Below, one piece after another: positions 22,800 to 32,733 of a stretch of 64,000 nucleotides of DNA. Position numbers and translations under genes: made by a program. The notes under the pieces are model-generated. The model did no database searches. It was given only the letters and a program-made list of their open reading frames with translations, and had not been told where the DNA came from. Numbering within the stretch: the first letter of the stretch is position 1; every line of letters begins with the position of its first letter. Source of the DNA: Amia ocellicauda. Its lineage: Eukaryota > Chordata > Actinopteri > Amiiformes > Amiidae. The stretch spans positions 32,067,707-32,131,706 of the forward strand of contig NC_089852.1 of assembly GCF_036373705.1 (NCBI RefSeq), read 5' to 3'.

Positions 22800-23493
22800 C
22801 TAACAGGTCGGAAATGCAGCTTCACTATTACCTTTCCATATGCGAATGTGACATGTAATTGATCCATGCTCAGAGGGACATAGTGGGGCTTGTCATACAA
22901 CAGCCTCACAAACTTGCCTTCTTCCCCTTTTTAGGGGCAGAAGTGGGGCATAAGTGTCTCCCACTAGTTGGTGTTCAATTATATCGGTATATACATACAT
23001 GTGGTTAAACCCCACAGTGATATCCACAGGATGCAGCGATTCCCCCCACCCCCCCCCACCTCAGGAACGAATCCCAAGACATGTGCAAGTTGACCCCTGG
23101 TAAAAAACAATAAAGTAAAATCACCAGAATCACCAAAAAGCCTCACGCTTCTACTAATATAATTGTATTGAAAGTATAACTTGGACGATGTGGAGACTGC
23201 TTTGATAGCATTATTCATGGCTGTTAACAATACGTCAATATTTGTATAGTAGCCATGTGATATTTCATAATACCAGTTTGTATCGTTGTCTCAGAAAGCA
23301 AGTCAAAGCTCTGGTTCCTGTCAAACATATTGATGGTCATGGGGTAGTGCATCTCCACAATTCCTACCTCCCATTTACCCGATAGATCAATGGATTTGGC
23401 TAGATGATCTGTGAAGTTGGAGCTCTTGTTGTTAGGAAATAGCTCCTCTGAGGCGTTACTGGTTAAAGTCAGGTATAATCCATTTTCACTCAT
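22800..23493 (-). pseudogene. Polinton conserved late protein, frameshifted
   Basis: Starts at the ATG at 23,493 with GLYLTLTSNASEELFPNN, followed by SGKWEVGIVEMHYPMTI, an N-terminus I recall as recurrent in animal Polintons beside the capsid genes. After about 89 codons it stops. Later pieces appear in other frames: LFFTRGQLAHVLGF (near 23,100), DIIEHQLVGDTYAP (near 22,960) and YVPLSMDQL with GKVIVKLHFRP close to the end. Several frameshifts make it non-functional. It may be a penton- or fibre-like structural protein, but I cannot assign the fold. Confidence 0.65.
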
Positions 23494-23724
23494 CTTTTGA
23501 GCCTCTCACAACCCCGGTTCTATGTCTTTCACCTCTGAAGCTTTGATCCAACTACCAGTGTTACGACCCGGCACTTGTGCATTCTGGACGGTGTTGTTGT
23601 TTTCTTGTTGGTGCTGTGTTTCTCCCTCTGTCTCTCTCAGGTCTTGGCTCCTCCCTATTCAATCATCCTTGGTCTGTTTGTTTTTCAAGCTGCCGAGAAG
23701 GAGATCAAGATTTGACAACTTGAG

Positions 23725-24681
23725 TTGAAGGCTGAGGAGGTAGCCTTGACTCCGGCTGTGCGATCCTCCTCAGGTGTGTCAGTGTCACCTGTTCAGCCAT
23801 CCAAAACCTTTGATGTTAGCAGGAATATTGCCTTGGTTCCTCCTTTCAGACACACTGAAGTGGTTTCCTATTTTTGTGTGTTTGAGCATGTTGCAGCTTC
23901 TCTTCATTGGCCCAGGGATGTTTGGCCCATCCTGTTACAATGCAAATTAGTGGGTAAGGCTCAAGAGGTTATTTCGGCCCTTTCTCTTGAAGACAGTTTA
24001 TATTATGATATGGTAAAGGCCACAGTACTGCGGGCATATGAGCTGGTGCCTGAAGCTTACCGGCAGAAGTTCAGGCACCACAAGAAATCCACAAATAGGA
24101 CTTACGTGGAGTTTGCTCGGGAGAAGGAGACTTTATTTGACAGGTGGTGCACCGTGAGTAAGGCTACTGATTGTATTACAATTCGGGAGTTAATTTTGAT
24201 GGAAGAATTTAGGAATTGTCTCCCCGAACGCTTGGTAGTTTATCAAAATGAGCAGAAAGTGGCTTCACTGTCGGAGGCCGCCATGTTTGTGGATGAGTTC
24301 ATCTTAACCCATAAAATGGTATATTCAGCGCTACATACCGAGAATAGGAGTGGAGTGATTAATCCTACTTCACATCCTGGTCGTTCTCTGGTGGTGACTC
24401 AAAGCTTGAAAGAGGAGTGGTCCTGCTTTTATTGCCATAGGGTAGGACACTTGATCGCTGATTGTCTTACACTGAAACGAAAACAGCCCCCACCTCTGAG
24501 CACTAAACAAACTAAAGGGCTTGGCTTGGTTAACATGGTGAATCAACGTGTAGTGAAAGCACATTATAGCCCTGGTTGTGTTCAGGTTTCCCTCGATCCC
24601 ACATATGAGCCTTTCATATTTCAGGGTTTAATTTCATTGACCGGTGTCTCAGAAGAGCAACAACGCATCAAGATTTTGTGA
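23725..24681 (+). pseudogene. Gmr1-like gag with SCAN-like capsid and zinc knuckle
   Basis: About 318 codons of open frame, with no ATG near the beginning. The central region (LHWPRDVWPILLQCKLVG, then AYELVPEAYRQKFR and YVEFAREKETLFDRWC) is the capsid domain known to be ancestral to the vertebrate SCAN domain. A CCHC knuckle (CFYCHRVGHLIADC) follows near residue 233. It ends in a TGA directly before the protease DTGAA. Start codon loss or upstream splicing makes the complete product uncertain. Confidence 0.85.
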
Positions 24682-24903
24682 GACACTGGTGCTGCACAGT
24701 CTCTGATTCTCTCTGTTGCATTGCATTGGTCTGATCAGTCCTACTGTGGTGCGAGTGTATTTGTACAGGGCATAGAAATGGGTCGTGTGCCAGTTCCCCT
24801 TCACCAAGTCCACATAGTCTCCGATTTAGTAGTAGGTGTGCAGCCTCGGCTCCCAGTCAATGGTGTGTCCATGATTTTGGGAAATTACATAGCAGGTGGC
24901 TGA
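24682..24903 (+). pseudogene. aspartic protease fragment
   Basis: Continues in the gag frame after the TGA: DTGAAQSLIL holds the active-site triad and VSMILGNYIAGG resembles the later conserved segment. Ends at another TGA. Confidence 0.8.
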
Positions 24904-24906
24904 ATA

Positions 24907-26430
24907 ATGCCGGTATTGGAGGTATTGGATACTCCTGATGGGCATTTTTGTTCAGATGCCCTAGCCGTGGATTTTCCTGAAGCGTTCCCCGCTTGCGTGG
25001 TTACGCATGCTCAGTCTCGCCGATGGGGGAGTGAGAGTGGTTTAGCCGACATGATGCTCACCCCAGTGTTCACCGGTGATTGTGTCCAATCTCCCCCTCC
25101 TGTGCCTTCTGTGTGTCCCAACACAGGGAGTGTGAGTGTGGCTGATAGTACTTGCAAGGTAAAGTTGCCAGCTACTCGCGAGAATCTTATAGCCACTCAG
25201 ACAAATGATGGTAGCCTTGCCAAATGTTTTTCCCTTGTCACTAATCAGAAAGATGCTAATACTGAGAAAGTAGCTTACTTTCTGGAAAGTGGACTTTTGA
25301 TGCATAAGTGGATTCCCCGTGCTGGTACCGACACTGACTGGAGTACTGTATTTCAGATTGTTGTCCCTACTGCATTTCGTCAACAGGTTTTGTCCCTGGC
25401 TCATGATGTTCCATGGTCCGGTCATTTAGGTGTCACTAAAACATATGACCGTCTTCTATGACATTTCTTTTGGCCGGGCATGAAAGCGGATGTGGTTCAG
25501 TATTGCCGTACTTGCCATGTTGGTCAGATAACGGGAAAATCAAACCAAGTCATTCCTCCGGCTCTTCTTTATCCTATTCCCATTATGGGAGAGCCATTTG
25601 AGCGAGTGATAATTGATTGTGTTGGCCCCTTACCTAGGACTAAGTCGGTAATAAGTTTTTATTAACAATTATGTGCGCTGCTACATAATTTGTATAAAAT
25701 TACTGCAAAAACTGCCATAAAAGCGTTAAGTAAATACTTTTCTACTTTTGGTTTTCTGAAAGTAGCCCAGACCGATCAGGGTAATAATTTTATCTCAAAG
25801 TTGTTTGAGAGTGTGTTAAAGTCTTTGTCTGAGGTACATAAGATTTCCAGTGCTTATCACCCCGTAAGCCAGACTGCTTTGGAAAGGTGGCACCAGACCT
25901 TGAAGTCCATGCTACGAAAATACTGCATGGAAACTGAGAAAGAATGGGATGAGGGGGTTCCATTAGTGGTGTTTGCTGTACATGAGACAGTACAAGAGTC
26001 CCTTCGGTTCAGCCCTGCAGAACTAGTTTTTGGACACACATTTCGCAGCCCCTTAAAAGTTCTGAAGGATCAGATTCTAGCGACTGAGTCCGGCTCCAGA
26101 AGTGTGTTGGAGTATGTGAGTCAGTTCAGAAAGCGACTACATCACGCATGCGCTCTAGCCAAGGCAGCTCTATAACTCACATGACAATGAAACGTCACTT
26201 TGATGTAAAGGCTATTCCACACTCCTTCCAGCCAGGTGACAAAGTCTTAGTTTTGTTGCCCATCTCAGGTTCCTCTCTGTCTGCATGATTCTCGGGTCCC
26301 TACTCAACTGAAAAGAAACTGAAGTGAAACTGACTATGTTGTGCAAACTCCAGATAGGAACCGACAGTCTTGTGTCTGTCACATCAAAATGTTAAAGCAA
26401 TATCATGCTAGAGATGTTTCCCTTATGGAC
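24907..26430 (+). pseudogene. gypsy integrase (Gmr1-like)
   Basis: The H2C2 zinc finger is split by a stop: HDVPWSGHLGVTKTYDRLL, then TAG-type break, then CRTCHVGQ. Catalytic residues are visible: D in IIDCVGPLP (25,612 on), D in AQTDQGNNF, and E in ALERWHQ. A stop follows VISFY. After LAKAAL there are several stops, then the family's terminal text (VQTPDRNRQ, VCHIKMLKQYHARD, 26,341-26,410). It precedes RT. Confidence 0.85.
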
Positions 26431-26711
26431 TCTACAGATAGGATTGTAGGGCCCGCTGTCTCTTCTGTTGCCTCTGCTGCTTTAATTTTATGCTCTAACA
26501 CTGCAAATGATGTTGACGAAGATGGCATGGTGCTGCGTAATGCAACCCAGCAGTGTGCTTGTTTATGCAACACTGAGATGCTGTTGTCTCTCCCATGTAA
26601 TCACCATTTAGATGGTGAACAAGCCGCTGACATTGTGACTTTGGTAAATGATTTCCCTTATCTTTTTAGTGATGTTCCTACCCGCACCGCACGACTGTCC
26701 TGGAGCATGAT

Positions 26712-27581
26712 GTGGACATTGGAGGTGCGGCTCCCGTAAAGCAGCATGTATATCGCGTCAACGTGATAAAAAGGTCTGCTATGAAACAAGAGGGTTCTTA
26801 TTTACTTGAAAATGGTTTAGCCATGCCTAGTGCTAGTCCATGGAGTTCTCTGTGCATATTGATCCCTAAGCCTGATGGTACATTTAGGTTCTGTACTGAC
26901 TATAGGAAGGTAAACGCTGTCATGGTGCCTGACTCTCTTCCTTTGCCCTGGTTAGATGATTGTATTGACACCATCGGTTCGGCTAAATTTGTCAGTAAGC
27001 TGGACTTGCTAAAAGGCTATTGGCAAGTTCCACTAACACCGTGTGCTTTGGAGATATCTGCATTTATCACCCCTGACCACTTCCTGCAGTATTCTGTTAT
27101 GGTGTTTAGAATGCGTAATGCTAGTGCCACCTTCCAGCGCCTGGTAAACATTGTACTAGCAGAGGTTTCAAATTGTACAGCCTATTTAGATGATTTAGTG
27201 GTTTATTCTGCCACTTGGTCTGACCTTTTAAATTAATTGAAAACAGTTTTTGATTGTTTGGCTAAGGCTTCCTTGACCTTTAACCTAGCCAAGTTTGAGT
27301 TTGGTAAAGCGACGGTCACTTATCTAGGTAAGCAGGTTGGTCGGGGTCAAGTTCGTCCTCTTACCACTAAGGTCTCTGTTATTACAGCTTTTCCTCCACC
27401 CACCACTCGGTGTGAGCTGCACAGGTTTTTATTGATGGCTGGATATTACCGCTGTTTCTGCAGGAACTTTTCTTCCATGGTTGCCCCTCTGACTAATTTA
27501 CTTAGCCCGTCTGTCTCTTTTTGTTGGTCACCTGAATATCAGTGGGCTTTTGAAGCAGGTTATGTTGCGTTTTCCCCCTGA
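26712..27581 (+). pseudogene. gypsy reverse transcriptase (Gmr1-like)
   Basis: RT fingers and palm: ILIPKPDGTFRFCTDYRKVN, KLDLLKGYWQVPLT and the catalytic AYLDDLVVYS. One stop (27,234) follows WSDLLN, after which the thumb/connection continues (FEFGKATVTYLGKQVG, then MAGYYRCFCRNFSSM). RNase H is missing; the frame ends at 27,581. The YLDD box is intact. Confidence 0.88.
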
Positions 27582-27620
27582 CACTTTCTACCCCTAGATC
27601 CTAGACCAAAAAGGGGGGGA

Positions 27621-27822
27621 GCTTGTACCACTCAGCCATTTGACTAAAACTTGTTTATTTCTGCAACGACCTCTGAAGTCTAATTTTTTCTGTATATGAT
27701 AGACTCTGTCAACAGTTGGATTTATCTTTTATAACTCTGCTGTGTAAAACTGTTATTTTATGTCATCACCAGCATATTTTAGTTTGTAAACAGGTCTTAC
27801 CCAAGGCACACATTCAACAGGC
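27621..27822. other. Polinton interior, nothing recognised
   Basis: Short AT-rich DNA between the gypsy insertion and the right terminal repeat. Confidence 0.4.
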
Positions 27823-28007
27823 CAACAGGGTGTGGTAGTGGTGACCTGTTGTCAAGATGACCTTGTTCCTTATCAAGATGGCTGACTGGGGAGGAGAGGT
27901 TCCAGTTCAAAGTGCAACAAGGGGTAAGGCGGGACTTCCGGTCCATGGGCACCTGGAAGCGGGACTTCCAGGCTGTCACTTTGTGGGAACGTCATATTGC
28001 TACTACT
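27823..28007 (-). repeat. Polinton right terminal inverted repeat
   Basis: Complement of the left repeat (13,409-13,614), ending GCTACTACT. Followed by the duplication TACACA (28,008-28,013) and the continuing L2-like LINE. Confidence 0.88.
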
Positions 28008-28013
28008 TACACA

Positions 28014-28143
28014 AGTGTATACGAGATATATAGTAAACGATATATGAGGTCTTACATCCTAGATTGTAAAAGCCGATAAGTGCAGACAAGATGTTAGGTC
28101 ACAGTCAAGAGCCAAGGGAAAGGGAGCATAGTGGAATCAAAAT
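28014..28143 (-). mobile_element. L2-like LINE, middle part of the split copy
   Basis: Aligns in antisense to about 39,030-39,125 (shared TTACATCCT, AAGATGT and GGGAAAGGGAGC text) and continues the 3' part at 13,240-13,402. It stops at the AAACAATA duplication of the next insertion and resumes at 37,159. Confidence 0.75.
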
Positions 28144-28309
28144 AAACAATACAGGGTTGGGAGCGTTACTTTTAAAAAGTATTCCGTTACAGAATACTGA
28201 TTTCCTTGTTTTGAAAATAATCTGTAACCTAATCCAATACATTACTCCAAGTCAGTAACGTAATCAGAATACTTTTACATTACTTTTGGAATACTTTTTT
28301 TCTGTATTA

Positions 28310-29530
28310 AAAAACAAAAGCATTTGAGTTGAAGTGAAACAAAATGTACTACACATCCTAATATGGATGACGGATTGAAATTTTGGAAAATCTACAAAAA
28401 TCTTCTTCTCCAAAACCGCAGATGGGACAGATGTGAAACTTGGTGTGTGAAGTTATGTTATGCCCTATATTCAGATTTGTTCAAGAGAAGTCGATAAGTC
28501 ACATGGTTTAGCAGCCATATTGGATTGGCCAAAAATCTTCAAAGATCTTCTTCTCCGAAACGGTTGGTCCGATTGATACGAAATTTTGCACACATGATCT
28601 TGGCTAGCTCCTCTATCAGATTTGTTCAAGGTTGATTGAAGAAACAAGATGGCCACCATGAGCAAATCAATTTGCAGAGATGGTGAAGTTCCAAATAAAT
28701 GCATATGCTGCAGTATGGAACTATGTTAGAATATATTGGAATGTATTGATCTCATAAGCAATATAGTGGTCACTGGTCATTATTATTATTATTATTATTA
28801 TTATACTCTTTTTGTCTAATCTTCCACCAGAATATGTTCAAATGTCTATAACATTTGAACCGCTGGTTAAAAACACACCAAACTTGGCATGGATGTAGGA
28901 GTCTATGGTATGGTCACTTGCGGCATAATGTGACACGGTTTGGTAGCCATCTTGTTTGTAGTCCAAACAAAAAATGACAATTTTCAAACATTGTTTTATC
29001 AGGAATGATAAATCTTGCATTACTGTGTGTAGCAGCATATACCACAAAGAGCACTGAGGAAAAAACACAAAGCGGCCATCTTGGGCATGTACATCGTAAC
29101 AACAAAACACTATCAGTCACTTGCAACAGTATTAGAGTGGAAACTATTGTTTTAAACACACAGACACTTCTGCATGGAAATACAAATAGTGTAAACTGAG
29201 ATGTGTTTGTAGTGAGGGTTGTTTCAGCTGTAGAGAAACCGTGAAGGAAAGCCAGCGAGAAACCGAAAGTGAAAGTAAAAAATATTCTTAAATGTGATTC
29301 TCAACACACAGTAATGCAAGGTATTAAAGTAAATACATGAAAATAAACAGTGTTACAACAGCAATGACGTTGCTGAATCTGTAGTGGTGGGTTATTGCTT
29401 TCAATTGAAAGTCATTTCAAACTGAGATCACAACGAGTGCATGACTTCCTGTTTATATGTTAACGATGCAACACGGGGGAACACGACTTCGTCCTCTTCT
29501 CTCTCAGTGAAATCGTAACTTATGGTGACA
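28310..29530. other. element interior, non-coding repeats
   Basis: Loosely repeated phrases such as CAGATTTGTTCAAG (28,472 and 28,618) and AAATCTTC-TTCTCC blocks suggest an old degenerate tandem repeat. An (ATT)n tract lies at about 28,781-28,803. No gene. Confidence 0.45.
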
Positions 29531-29536
29531 TGTATA

Positions 29537-30743
29537 CACTCACCTAAAGGATTATTAGGAACACCTGTTCAATTTCTCATTAATGCAATTATCTAACCAA
29601 CCAATCACATGGCAGTTGCTTCAATGCATTTAGGGGTGTGGTGCTGGTCAAGACAATCTCCTGAACTCCAAACTGAAAGAAAGGTGATTTAAGCAATTTT
29701 GAGCGTGGCATGGTTGTTGGTGTCAGACGGGCCGGTCTGAGTATTTCACAATCTGCTCAGTTACTGGGATTTTCACGCACAACCATTTCTAGGGTTTACA
29801 AAGAATGGTGTGAAAAGGGGAAAACATCCAGTATGCGGCAGTTCTGTGGGCGAAAATGCCTTGTTGATGCTAGAGGTCAGAGGAGAATGGGCCGACTGAT
29901 TCAAGCTGATAGAAGAGCAACTTTGACTGAAATAACCACTCGTTACAACAGAGGTATGCAGCAAAGCATTTGTGAAGCCACAACACGTACAACCTTGAGG
30001 CGGATGGGCTACAACAGCTGAAGACCCCACCGGGTACCACTCATCTCCACTACAAATAGGAAAAAGAGGCTACAATTTGCACAAGCTCACCAAAATTGGA
30101 CAGTTGAAGACTGGAAAAATGTTGCCTGGTCTGATGAGTCTCGATTTCTGTTGAGACATTCAGATGGTAGAGTCAGAATTTGGCGTAAACAGAATGAGAA
30201 CATGGATCCATCATGCCTTGTTACCACTGTGCAGGCTGCTGGTGGTGGTGTAATGGTGTGGGGGATGTTTTCTTGCCACACTTTAGGCCCCTTAGTGCCA
30301 ATTGGGCATCGTTTAAATGCCACGGCCTACCTGAGCATTGTTTCTGACCATGTCCATCCATTTATGACCACCATGTACCCATCCTCTGATGGCTACTTCC
30401 AGCAGGATAATGCACCATGTCACAAAGGTCGAATAATTTCAAATTGGTTTCTTGAACATGACAATGAGTTCACTGTACTAAACTGACCCCCACAGTCACC
30501 AGATCTCAACCCAATAGAGCATCTTTGGGATGTGGTGGAACGGTAGCTTCGTGCCCTTGATGTGCATCCCACAAATCTCCATCAACTGCAAGATGCTATC
30601 CTATCAATATGGGCCAACATTTCTAAAGAATGCTTTCAGCGCCTTGTTGAATCAATGCAACGTAGAATTAAGGCAGTTCTGAAGGAGAAAGGGGGTCAAA
30701 CACAGTATTAGTATGGTGTTCCTAATAATCCTTTAGGTGAGTG
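29537..30743 (+). mobile_element. Tc1/mariner DD36E (Incomer-like) element, copy 1
   Basis: Inverted ends CACTCACCTAAAGGATTATT, with TA on both sides (29,535-29,536 and 30,744-30,745). 1,207 bp. Same family as 41,166-42,386, in the opposite orientation. Confidence 0.93.
29690..30711 (+). pseudogene. DD36E transposase, three in-frame stops
   Basis: Matches the copy at 41,198-42,238 throughout. Stops fall after MGYNS (30,019-30,021), after FTVLN (30,484-30,486) and after DVVER (30,544-30,546). The N-terminal start region has lost the ATG. WSDESR, FQQDNAPCH and NPIEHLW are still legible, with 36 residues between the second D and the E. Non-functional. Confidence 0.92.
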
Positions 30744-30805
30744 TATACTGAACTGTGCAGAATCGCTGGCTCTATTCAATAGAGTTGAAAGGGTGAACAT
30801 AAGAC

Positions 30806-31010
30806 GTGTACTGTCCCAGCAAACATGCCCACATGGGCCCAGCAATGGCCCAACATGGGCAAAGATATTGGCCCATAGCTGGCAGCCATTTTGGGACCCA
30901 TGTAAATTTGCACATTGGCGCCATTCTGGCCCCAAGTCACTGGCCCAGTGTGGGCTTCTGTTATTGTAGCCCATGTTGGGCCACTGTGGGTCTCATGTGG
31001 GCACTACTTA
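30806..31010. repeat. degenerate GGCCCA/TGGGC tandem repeat
   Basis: Many variants of the ~14-base theme ATGGGCCCAGCAATGG, on both strands. The short ORFs here are artefacts of the repeat. Confidence 0.8.
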
Positions 31011-31600
31011 ATTTGAATTGCAATAATGTCAAAACATATATGTGTTTATATATAATTGACAATATAATTGTATGTGTATTTCAAGTATAGAGTAATGTGA
31101 TTTATAACCATTTTACTATAATCCATATATACTTTAAAGGAGTAAGAATACAGTACAGGCTAGTACCTGTACTTCAAGCATACATTTAAAGGTACAGGTA
31201 CTTGTTAATTGTTAACATTAACAAATTGTTGTTAGTCCATTTATAGTACACTTACATTAAATTATGTTAATAATAACAGTTTACTTCTGAAATAATAATT
31301 TCAAATTCATCTAGTCTACTTGCAATCTAAGAACATAAGTATTTTGCATATCTAGTAGTATATAGTATACTTTAAGTTCTCTAAAAATGCAGTTAATTTA
31401 CAACAAAGGTCTCAGACAGGAGACTGTAGGTGTTAAAGGCTTCCGCCCATATTTATTTACATAGAAACTGAACAAAAATACACAAAAAAGAGTCTCAAGG
31501 GCTGAAGAAAACACAAAAAAGAACAGACTGGACTTCACTGCTCTTTATTCCTTAGACTCTCTCTTTTCCTCCCTTTCATCAAAGCACTGTATACAAATTG
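31011..31600. other. AT-rich spacer
   Basis: No gene. A pair of AGGTACAGGTAC-type inverted motifs lies near 31,160-31,200. Confidence 0.4.
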
Positions 31601-31612
31601 TAATAAGAATAA

Positions 31613-31613
31613 C

Positions 31614-31679
<66 letters not shown>

Positions 31680-31705
31680 AAGAAGAAGAAGAAGAAGAAG
31701 AAGAA
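31613..31705. repeat. compound (AAT)n(AAG)n microsatellite
   Basis: AAT units followed by AAG units. The poly-F and poly-L frames across it are artefacts. Confidence 0.95.
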
Positions 31706-32733
31706 TAGAATTATAACAATCATACTTTTTTACCATATATTATACAATTAAACATATATGGGAACATTTAACAACACAAATTACATTTAAAATAGAATTT
31801 TACTCCCCAAAGTTGTAACAATCTGAATTATTAATAATACATAAAAAATCTAACATTTTGTGAAAAGTGTAAGTCACCCTGAAAAGGGTGTGTGCTAAAC
31901 AAACAAGAATAATAAATAAAAATAACATAGGCCCAGACCAAATAAAAACTTTGACCCATTAGCTCACCCACTCAGAAATTACAAACTCCCCTACAAACCA
32001 TGGGTTCTCTCTGACAAGCAAAAAAGGTAACCATCATTAGCAGGCTTTGTATGTGGGTGAAGGTTTTTACTTGATTTTGTTATTGCTCCTGCTGCTCCTG
32101 CTGTTTTCTCATTGCTTGCAACAGGCGCTTCCGCCTGCCTGATCTCGTGCATTTCTCAGCCATAGCATGGCTGCCATCTCAATTTCAGAGTGATGTGCTG
32201 TTTTAGTCAATGGATTACGGTGTACAGCATCTAAAATATCAAATCAATAAAAAAAATGTAATTCGGTCATCTGCCATAATGTTGCTCTCACAGAAGCTGG
32301 TGGACACAAACATATTAGAGACTTGTTTTTAGAATGAATTAATACTAAATTATTAAATTAAAAAATCAGACTTGTCAAGTTTACTGATCTGGAAAAGCAT
32401 GCTATCTCACACTTTCACGTATTTGTAAGCTTAATTCATGCATTTTGAATAAATATGTAAAGATGTAAAATACAGTAGACTGCAGACTTGTATAACTTCA
32501 ACCAAAAATACAGTGGAATTCCCCAAACCCAACACCATATCACCCCTCTTGTTATCAAGTACTTCAATACTTCTATGTTTATTTCATAATATTCTTAACA
32601 TAACATTTATTTAACATATCATGCAGGTTTACTAAATATGAATATTAAAATCAAATGTTTTAACTAATGTTAAGGTTCTGCACAGGCAAAGTTGCTCACC
32701 AGCAATCACTTTTCAAAGTTTGAGGTCATAAAA
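31706..32733. other. 3' side of DUF4806-like gene
   Basis: Mostly AT-rich. On the minus strand near 32,083-32,140 a short frame, GRRKRLLQAMRKQQEQQEQ, follows a CAG and could be an alternative last exon. No other signal. Confidence 0.3.

Larger units (their letters stand above)
23559..27620 (+). mobile_element. Gmr1-like gypsy retrotransposon (IN before RT), defective
   Basis: Gene order is gag, protease, integrase, then reverse transcriptase. This order defines Gmr1-like gypsy elements, whereas typical gypsy has RT before IN. The left edge may be TGTTACGACCCGG at 23,559. The right edge is near a polypurine-like AAAAAGGGGGGGAG at 27,609. RNase H and both LTRs are missing or unrecognised, and stops interrupt every gene. 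It lies inside the Polinton, between its late genes and right terminus, so it arrived later. Confidence 0.85.
13409..28007. mobile_element. Polinton/Maverick (adintovirus-like) element, complete ends, decayed interior
   Basis: The ends read AGTAGTAGG... and ...GCTACTACT. They are flanked by a perfect 6-bp duplication TACACA (13,403-13,408 and 28,008-28,013). Inverted repeats of about 200 bp lie at both ends. AG...CT termini, long inverted repeats and 6-bp duplications are Polinton hallmarks. Excising it rejoins the L2-like LINE at the expected base. The 14,599-bp interior holds major-capsid, minor-capsid and conserved late-gene remnants on the minus strand, a PolB N-terminal fragment on the plus strand, accessory ORFs near the left end, and later insertions (three Tc1/gypsy pieces and a Gmr1-like gypsy). 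I did not find integrase, protease or ATPase genes. Confidence 0.88.

Noticed and set aside
23725..24681. Host SCAN-domain gene
   Set aside because: A zinc knuckle, aspartic protease, integrase and RT follow in order. It is retrotransposon gag.
31535..31736. Poly-F/poly-L frames
   Set aside because: Translation of an (AAT)n(AAG)n microsatellite.
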